Shown here piece after piece: positions 14,001 through 24,300 of a stretch of 64,000 bases of DNA. Within the stretch, counting starts at the first letter, position 1. Every line of letters starts with the position of its first letter. The notes under the pieces were generated by a model. That model was not told where the DNA came from. It saw only the letters and a program-made list of their open reading frames with translations, and did not search any database. This DNA is from Chrysogorgia sp. JL179-B06 (lineage: Eukaryota; Cnidaria; Anthozoa; Scleralcyonacea; Chrysogorgiidae). The position numbers and the translations under genes are program-made. Where the stretch lies: NCBI GenBank assembly GCA_035772405.1, contig JAYKKM010000348.1, positions 4,253,501 to 4,317,500 of the forward strand, written 5' to 3'.

Positions 14001-17000
14001 ATAATTTAATACAGGACCATTTTTGCCCGAATAGAGCCAGTTTCGGACAACTGGGGGGGCTGCAGCCCCTCGTCTCGTACGCCTATGGAAATGATCACTT
14101 GAATCTGGCGAATCGAACGCCTGTAGGTTTCGTCTACTTAAAATGTGAAGATCAGATGTTATATGAGAAAAGTGTAAGCGATTAAAGTACCCAAAACTCG
14201 TCTTTAAAATCAAAGGACAGGGCTTCAAGAATCAAGATCTATTCGACCCTCGACGTTTACCTGATGATTTAATGCTTTTATGTTCAGTGCCTTATTACCT
14301 GATTACAGATATCAATAGCCCGAGTAAACGCCTGGACAGGCGTCTCGTTAAATAAAATGTTGTATGCTTATAAACTAACCTCGTTTTAGCGCACGTTTAC
14401 ACTATAGTACGGTACGACAATGCTAGTACGGATGAAAGTAGAATTAACGCTACGAATAAGTCAATGTGTTTACACTAATACGCACTACGCGTACTTTGTT
14501 GGCATTTACCCATTGAAAGAGCAATAACTACTTGTGGAGCGCAATAATCTGCACAGCTTTCTAACATTCTGGTGCTATTCCTCATGTAGGTTTATATTAA
14601 ACGAACCTGGATGTTTACCTAGTATGTTACGTAGAAAATAACCATAGTCTAGTCATTTGCTTCGGGAATGCTAAGCGTAGTGGCTACGCCATTTTCACAA
14701 CGCTATAGCCGGCGACTTTTAAATCGAAAAAGCCACCTTTGGTAAAAATCAACGATTCATTATACGACGAATTTCTAACTTTTCAACAAAAATTAACTTT
14801 CCGAATTGACATAAAATGTCGCAGTAAAATAATTTTGAATTTGTTGAAAAAGACCGTTGAATTTTATATTATCGATGCCAATCTTAAGAAACGGTGTGGT
14901 TTTTTAAGGCAAGACTTACCGTACCGTAATAGTGTAAACACAGCCTTATTGTATAGTTTCTTTTAATTTTCCACATGACAGTGTATAAGCTAGAGGGAAT
15001 ATTAAATAAGCTGACATTTTTTAAATGTGGTTAAATTTATTTAGGCGAAGTTAACTGCAGATGTAGTTAGCCAGCGGTCTTCTCCTTCATAGTTCTTGGG
15101 GAGTCCCAAGTTCTTAAGAAGTCAAAGGGCGCGCACGAGTGTCACTCACGCTTGCGAGCACGTCGCTACAGCATTGGCAGTTGCTAGCATTGCTAGTTGC
15201 TTGCTAGTTGCTAGCATTGCTAAAAGTTTAATTGCTATACAGCTCCCAGCCTTGGATTGCTTGCTTGCTTCACCCGTACCCAACCCTCCCCTTTTTTCAG
15301 GTGAGTAATCTTGTATATAGACATGTGCTATATACTTACTATTCCACTGAGTTTTTTCAGTGTGACAGGTACCAGGATGTCTGCCTTGGCAGAGATGTCA
15401 TGGTGACCTCTTACTGCTTCCAATCTTATCCAGAAGTCCAGAACCCATGATTGGCTGGATTGCTCAATTGCTTCCTCATTTCTTAGCTCGATGGCTATGG
15501 CTAGCTTGCTTACTAGCATTTGCTCCAGAACCTAGGATTTATCAATTGCTTGCTCATTGCTTAGCTCGATTGCTAGCCTATGGCAAGCTTGCTTACTACT
15601 AGTGTTTGCTACCAACGGCACCTACCTCCAATTTCAACGAATATCTAGCAGTTAATAAGGTCTATTCTTACCTGGCGCCCCTCATTAATATGAGTTGTGG
15701 TCCAAATATTATTCCTAATTCTTTTATTTCTGTCAACAGGAATCCGAGCTCCATGCCTTACGTCAAAAAACTCCCAAAGATTTGTGGCATGATGATCTGG
15801 AAGTGTTCCTTGAAGAACTTGAAGTAAGCAAAAAAAATGTGTGCTGGTAGCCTTAGTGCATGTGTTATCGGGATTTACCTCCACTCGTTCACAGACAGAC
15901 TATCCAGGCTTTTATTAAAAGTACCTATGCAATGAAAAATTCAGTTGTAAAATAACTATTTTATTTGGAAGAACTCTTGAAACTATGGGGTACGTTAGAC
16001 ATATATCTGGGGTAAGACACTCATGCACAGCCAGGGCCCCTTGCACATGCTTCATCTGCCCCTGGCACATTTGCAGATGTCTCACATCTGCCCCAACCTT
16101 GTTGACTCCCTTTGTATTGTAACCGTTCTCAACATCTATTCACAATATAATAGTTCATGAACACAGTTGCATAAAAGTTCAGTTGAACATAAAGATAAAA
16201 TAGTTGTATAACTGTACAAGATTTGCATAAAAATAATAAAAATACAGCTCAATATGAACACAAAAAGTTGACATTATAACAGTTGATAAACTAAGTTAAG
16301 GTTACTCCACATGATGAAAACCCGTTTCACTAAAATGCCCACCGCGCGTTCAATTTTTACGTTTTCCCCTTCAAATTTGGCAAGCATAACAATAATTAAT
16401 TGCTGGAGCTAGTGATGTAGCAAAAACTCCACATTTTTTAAAACTGTAGTTGTTACGAGTAGCTTTTTAAAATATGACAGCCTTTGCGCCACAAGATCCG
16501 CACGCTTCTGATTTAGCTCAAAGGCTTCCGAAACATCATATTTCCCATCTCAAATGATCAAAGAACAAAACCGTGTTCTCGTTTTTTGACAGGTATTGTA
16601 TTTGCTGAGATATAAAGCAGACAAGTTAACTGATCAAAATTTTGTAAAGACGATGGAACAGACGCCTATAACTTGAAAAGTATAGCACTAAATCAAAAAC
16701 GCGAACACGGTTTTGCTCCTGTAGTACTGTTCTACATTGTGGCCAAGTTTGGAGAAAATCGAATAAAACATACGCTGTACTAATCTTTTTTTGTGAGGAC
16801 AATCTGACAATATTTCATTCTCTATAAAAGATGAAAAGAGCTTTGGCGGGGTTTTCCTGCTCTCTGTTGTGTTTCTCCGCCCTCTGTCATCACCTCAAAC
16901 TGTGAACCAATCAGGTTCAACTTATCTAAGTGGGTAACTTGGCAAGGTTACAAACCAAACAGGAACACATACAAATATGCCGGCGAAGCGCAAATGTAAA

Positions 17001-20000
17001 GAAAGCAAAGCTTCAGCTAGTCTGCGAAATTCAGCGCAATCCAAATCGGCCAAACGAAAATGCAGGAGAAGATCTGCCGTGCGCGACGGAGAGTCAAATG
17101 GGGAGTCAAGCGCTAGCGACACTAATAGCAGAGAAGTTCTTCTTGAGGACATGAGAGCTATTGGGTATGTATATATTTCCCATTTATAGCGAGCTTCCTG
17201 GTTTCTAAACTTAAAAAATCTCCGAACTATTTTTTAACAATATATAATTTTCAAAATGCAGATTCGATGGCTCAATTTTCATAGAGAATCTTGAAGCAAG
17301 CGTGGCTGATCGGCAGAAAAGAGGAAAGCCGCCGAGGAAAGTACGATAGTGATTCAAAATCAGAACGATCAGTTGATTCTGTAACGCGGCCACCTGTGTC
17401 TTCAGAGAGAAACGCTTTCATGCTTTCTTCTATCTTCCTCTTACTCGCGCTCGCGGTTGCTGCTTCAGTTGTCGCTGAAGAACAAGCTCTGGAATCGTTG
17501 AATTGTTCTGGCCACTGTTCTTCTTGAGAAAACCATGAGCCCATGTCACTATTCGCCAGAGCTTGTTTCTCGTTCGCAATAAATTCCTTTCGCTCAGCTT
17601 TTTTCTTTCTCCGTGTAAAGCAAAATGGACTTGTATTCTTTCTCTGTCCCTTTGATTTCGGAGACATGAAGCACGCGTACTTACGATCGGGAAAAATCAC
17701 TTGTTAACGCTCGAAAAAGAAAATTTCGCTGTGTTGTATGGACAGTATACAAAGTATGATAAAGGATATCTTTCTAAATAAACAAACACGCCGCTAAACC
17801 TGTCAATTACAATTACAACTTTCGCGGCAAAAAAATAGTGGTCGTTAGATTTTTAGTTATATCTCGGTCGCATTTTAATATTTTCGAAAAAAACTTGCGG
17901 CCATCGAAAGAACTCCAGCCCCTCGATATAAATATATAAAAATGTAAAAATGACGAAAATCAGTGTTTCATCATATAATGTAACCTTAATCAGAATTTGT
18001 TTCTTGTATAAAAATACAGTTCAATATATTCTGTCACTTTATATCTCACAGCTGTGTATGAGGGACACGGACGTGCATTCTTTTGCATGCTCAATATCAT
18101 GAGAAACAATGAACTCACACCAATATGCACCTAAAATAGAAGGAAAACTGTATTCACAAACAAAACAATTTGATATCATGCCCACAAGTGATGCTGCGAT
18201 GGCACGAAATCGCAGTCACTGAGCCATATTTCCGTTTGGTGAGCGTTTTAATAACAAGAAAATTAAGTATACATAACTATCTTAGTCGTATGACAGACTT
18301 GGAATTAGGGGTCAAACGATAATCGGTTCGGGCCGATATTCGCAACATCCATCGGCAGGAATATCGGATCGGTAACATTTGACAAATATGTCCGGTTTTT
18401 TAACCGATGTCAAATTTTGAAGTTTTGCCAATTGATTCACGGTTTTGCTGCAAAACAATCTTGCATCGATTACAAATTGCAGCGATTTCAGCCAATAGTT
18501 TGTCCGAATTCGTAAATTTAGATTATATATTCCTAAATTATACAATTATTTACTTACTGAGCATAAATTAATCGTTCAATTTGCTTGGAGCATGTCTTCA
18601 TGAGAGCATTTGTACACAGCAATTGCGGTCCACGAAAACGACGCCATCTTGTTATGATTGTGATTTATTTCACCGGTGCATTGTGGGACATGCTTTATAC
18701 CTCCTCTGAAGTTTTGCGGTCGAATTCAAAATTCAGTTATGTTTTCAGCGAAAAACTAAACTAAAGTTGTTGATCACAATATCGTCGTTCTGCACATTTC
18801 AAAACAGTTAAGCCTATTTAATTTATCGCATCTAATTAGATGACTTAAATTCGACGCAACTTTGATGTCTCAAGTGCTTCTTTCGACACGTTCAGTTAAT
18901 CAAATTAGCATTTACCTCACTCGCATTCCAAAGTCTAAACTAGGCGTCAATGCGTTATTTCCTGATTATGCCGAAATTCAAAAATCAAAATGGCGGCGAC
19001 TTTAAAGGTTAAAACACGTGTTCAAAAAATATCGGATCGGATATCGGCCGATGTTGGGGAAAAACCATCGGATATCGGATTGGCACGAAAAAGCCACATC
19101 GTTTGATTCTACTTGGAATTACCGCTCTCTTGAACGTGATATCAAAAGAGTTTAATAATTATTTTAGGAATCTTTTTTGTATGTAATTGCAAAAAAACTC
19201 AATAATAACCTGTTAATTAAAAAATAACCTGGAAAAAGTTAAGAAACTAACCGTATAACCTTCTATATATGTATTGGTCTTTTCCTAGGGGAGTAGTAGG
19301 GGGCAGGGTTGGCGCGCGGGTGTTCTTGGGATCGTTGGCTGGACGAATGTCACACACGAAAACACAATATGAATGTCCTCCAAACGGTCCCACCTTACCA
19401 CGTACACTTGCGCGCCCTCTTTGTGTCTGGTCTTCCGCTCTTTAGGAGACCAATTGTATTGTATTGTATTATATGGTATTGTGTTGTATTGTATGTTGTG
19501 GATCCCACTGAAAAACACTACGGTGACGTGGGAATCCTGAAAAAATATTATTTATGTCATAAAATGTACACATAAGAAAACCACAGGGAAAAAACACGAA
19601 TGCTTTTGCGAGGGAGAGAAAGAGTTCTGTTACGGTTCAGAATTTAAATATCTTTGTGATCTAGGTTGTTGAAAAACAAGAACGAGGTGACGCTGAAGTA
19701 CGAATTCCCTCGAAAAAGAGATCCGGAAAATCCTCATCAAGGACCACTAAAAAACAAGCACCTAAAAAACAAGCAACTGAAAAACAAGCACCTGAAAAAC
19801 AAGCAACTGAAAAACAAGCACCTGAAAAACAAGCAACTGAAAAACAAGCACCTGAAAAACAAGCAACTAAAAAACAAGCAACTAAAAAACAAGCGAAGTT
19901 GCAATTCACTGCTAAACCGAAAGAGGAGATTTCCAAAGATGATTTGGGCTTTAGCGATAGTAGCGAGAGCCAAGAAATGCTTTCGTTATCGGAGAGGTTG

Positions 20001-23000
20001 GCGTTGAAGAAATACGAAGTTACGTCGGATGCCTCCTCCGTCACCAGTGTATTGTCAGTTCAAAGTTTGGCCAGTATACCCCCTTCATCATCTAAACAGG
20101 TTGGTCTCTCTATCAGTTTCTTAAACGTCAACTATACCTTTTGAGGTTATTCTATTTTTTGTCAGAATTCGAAAAGTTCAATTGAAAACCGAAGAAATAA
20201 TTGAAATTGGTTACTCGGTTCCGCTTTTATGATCTGTTAAAAACGACCGCGTCGTTGGAGTCCTTTTTCCGGTGTCGTGGTACAAACGGCATTTTCCCTC
20301 TTCAAAAACGAAACTGGACAAAAAAAATCTTGAAACCGACTGTAGGATATGTTCTTTATGACCAGAAAACTTTCCACTAAATTCTAAAAGCCTTCAACAC
20401 TAATTGCCAACACTCGGAGGACGTATGAAATGATTTTCAGTTGTATGACATTTAATCTCTTTTATCCTCAGGTGAGATATAAAGTGCGAACTTGTTGCTT
20501 TTGTTCTTGAAGGTTGTTTATCTATAGAAACTTTTTACAGAAAAGTGAATGCTGAATAGATATTAGATACGTGTTTACTATTTTTTTAAAAGTAAGCCAG
20601 TCGAAGAGCGGTCAAGAGTGCTGTCAGGCTGAAGCATGATAAACATTAAAACACAAATTATATCAAGAATTGTAAATTTCAAACTCGTTTATTTTGTATT
20701 GATAATGTCATCTGGTCAAAAAACATTGCTTTAAAAACCACTTAAAAGCATAAAAATACTGAATATTTGTATTTAATTTTTCAAAGTATTAAAAACATTT
20801 GCCGCCCAACAATTCGCCAACAGACTGTTGTAAATACAGGTCAGTTGTCGCTACCATGAGAAAATAGACTCCAGCAGACGCCATCGTTTTTATGACAGTT
20901 TTTACCGAGACCCAGCAGTCAAGTTGTATATAGAGGTCAGCGGTCTACGCAGCCCGTACTTTTGGTTAAAGTGCACCTGAAATCAAAATTTTTTATTGTC
21001 TTATTTGGAAGAACTTTTAAAACGATAAAGTAACTTCTTTTGACGATTTTCGTTTCTTCGCTTTCTTTTTGAGATATAACAGTTTGTTTGATATGTAAAT
21101 GTCCGGAATTTACGTCATACATGCATAATGACTTATTGGAGAAATGTGTGTATCTCTTTCATTCTCGAACGAAATCCTTTAAAATTGAGAGGATTGGTGT
21201 TGTGGGAGAAACACGCACACGTGTTATTCACACTTTAGTATTTTTATTTGATGAACGCAAAGATATATAACATTCTCTGATAACTCATTATGCATGTGTG
21301 ACGTAAATTCCGGACATTTGCATATCAAACAAACTGATATATCTCAAAAAGAAAGCTACTTTATCATTTTAAAAGTTCTTCCAAATAAGACAATAAAAAA
21401 TGTTGATGTCAGGTGCACTTTAACCTTCCATGTTACTCCATCACCAAATGAATCGAGGTATATAATCGTCATGAAATAACCGCTAACCGCCAACCCCCCG
21501 CCATAAGTGTCTTCCTAACCCTCCGACCTCGATTCCCTTGATGTTATCGGGTGATGTTTATATTGGTGATGGAGTAACATGAAAGGTTATCCGTACTTTT
21601 TACATCACTCATTTAGTTTGTTGTTTTTCCCTAGCCTATTCAACTTGATTTGCAAGATGATGATGTCGTATCTTTTAATTTTATAGCATTCGGATGAGTG
21701 CAATTGGTATCATAATATTTAGTTTATTGTTACTGTATTTATTTTTTCTCCAGCCTATTCAACTTGATTTGCAAGATGATGATGATGAGGAAGATGCTCC
21801 GCCAGCAAAATCCAAGAAATCGGGAAGAGCCGCCAGCAAAGGAAGCAAAAAAGCTGAGCCTGTGAAAAAGAAAATGACATCCAAGGAAAACTCAGAAGAA
21901 GAAATGGACACCGATTCATCCACTAGCTTAAGTACAAAATCGAAACCTGCAGCTAAAAAGGTGAGGTGCATTTTCAGACACTAGGGATAACCAAGGTATC
22001 TGTTAATTTTACAGCATTAGGGTCACTGCAATCTCCAGCATTATAATCGGTATAATTGTTATCCAAAACTCCAAGTACAATTAACAACCATTATCATCAA
22101 TATAATTGTTATCATTATTTCAATCATCATTATGTTCTTATCATTATCGCAATTGTAATAATTTTTCATTTGATTATCATAGATACCATTGTTATCATTA
22201 TCGCTATTATCATCATCATTCTCTTTACCTTGATTATATCATCGACTCCATTGTCATAATTATCACAATCATTATAATGTTCATTATTTTCATCTTGATT
22301 ATCATTATCGCAACGATCAACGTTTTCGTTGTCTTCATTTTAAAGAGTCAGTGTCAATCGTCGTTCATTGCGCGTTTGTGTTTGTCTTTCCGTGCCAACT
22401 TGACGGGTAAATACTCTGGAAATCCGCCGAGTCTTCTCAGAAAACCCTATAGAGGCTTTCTTATTCATCCACAATCCAAATACGTCGACTCAGAACCTGA
22501 TCTTTTTGTTTGAACCTTTCAAGGATTGACAAGATTTTCTTGCTTCGAAAAATGGCCGAGTGACACAGCGTGCAATGCGTGATACTCTCATTTTAAGCCC
22601 ATTTTTCACTCCACCGTGTCAATCGTCCGAAAAGAAAATTTCGTTCTCAGCTTTCGCGGAGATTTTCGAACAAAGGAAATTTCTCCAACTACCAGCCAAA
22701 ACGGAAGGCAATGTCGAAATTTGATTTTCTGGCGGCGAGCGAAACGCAACAGCCAAGTGGAAAATACACTGATAACATCAACCTATTCATGTGATTATTC
22801 TCTAATTAAATAATGGCTAATTTTTAGGGGTGCACCGGATTTAGTATCCGGCCGGATAATGGATAATCTCACTATCCGGCCGGATATTTTCTACTATCCT
22901 GCCGGATAAATTGTTTTCGACAATTTTCCAAAGCGTATTAAAACTCAAATATAATAAAAATAGTCATCAATACAATATAACAACAATATTGAACTTATTT

Positions 23001-24264
23001 ACTGTTCCAGTATTGTTGGTTATGTTTAATTATGTTCTTAAACAGACAAAAGATATCAACTTGCAAAAAATAAATTAAGTAAATAAATTTAGTAACAATA
23101 TAGCTGACACAAAGTCGCTCATAACACTTAACACGTTTCCATAATACTGCTTCAATTTGTTTACGTTTATATCTATTAATCTATTTCATACGAAGCTTAA
23201 TAAATTATAATTTTATATATGTATATCTTTTACATGCATGTTTAGAGACCATTAGACCAAGTTTGATTAATCACTTCATAGTTTAATACTATTTATACTT
23301 GCGAACTACCTGTGTACAGTACTATTTGAGACTACAGTTATAATACAGTAAAAACCCGCGTATACGAACCTAGTTAGACTAAGATTTTCCATTTAGACAC
23401 CCTTTACATAAGAACCTGTTTTAGGCTAAAATTTAAAAGCAGGTTCTTATTTTATCAAATAGAGTCAAAATTAAAAATTTATAAATCAAAGAAAATAAAC
23501 TCTACAAAGTAATGAAAATGAGCCAGAGAACCTATTGAATTTACACACAGTAAGCTGTAAATTACATAAAAGTGTAGCTTTAAAGTGCATGTAGGGTTTG
23601 TATTACACTTACCAAAACCAAGTCGCTTTTTTCTTAATGAAATAAGAACCTGTTTAAGAACCTAAATAGCCTAATTTTGCAGTAAACACCATTTATATAA
23701 GAACCTTTTTAGGCTAACTTGGAAACATCTAGGTTCTTATACGCGGGTTTTTACTGTAGCCCAGAAACTAGTCAAAATATGGCAATTAAACTATTCTACC
23801 CAAAAAGAATGACTCCTTGTAATAAAGCACTATCCGGTGCACCCGGCCCTTTCTAATTTTCATGTTCTATAATAGCGAAGCGCACAGTTACTATTTATAG
23901 TCCAAAACTCAGACGAACAAAGCAAATCTGACTACCAAATGAACCATTTCCTATTGTTTAGGACGTGAATTTAATTATAGACTCAGACAAACATTGACAA
24001 ATACGCCATCTGTGTGCAACGCTATTGGTCTACGCGCTTACTTATTTCATATGTATTTCAGGGGGAAATTTCCAAACCGAAGGCTACACGAAAGATAACC
24101 ATCTCAAGTAGCAGCGAAGACGAAGAATTTGGTGGTGAACCAGTATCACCAGTGAAAAGACCGGCGAGACGTCAGAAGGCTGCTACTAAGTACGTCATTG
24201 AAGACGAGAGTGATGGAGGCGACGACTCTTCTGCTAGTGAGGCAGGGAATGATTGGATGGAAGT

Positions 24265-24300
<36 letters not shown>

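Larger units (their letters stand above)
16300..17985. mobile_element. TTAA-flanked 1.7-kb DNA element carrying two convergent ORFs
   Basis: TTAA occurs at 16296-16299 and 17986-17989. The ends GGTTACTCCACATGATGAAA and, in complement, GGTTACATTATATGATGAAA are clear imperfect terminal inverted repeats. TTAA duplication is a hallmark of piggyBac and Kolobok superfamilies. The interior contains a + strand two-exon frame (16977-17349) and a - strand frame (17272-17700) whose 3' ends overlap. Neither looks like a complete transposase. The element sits in a TOP2 intron. Confidence 0.72.
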
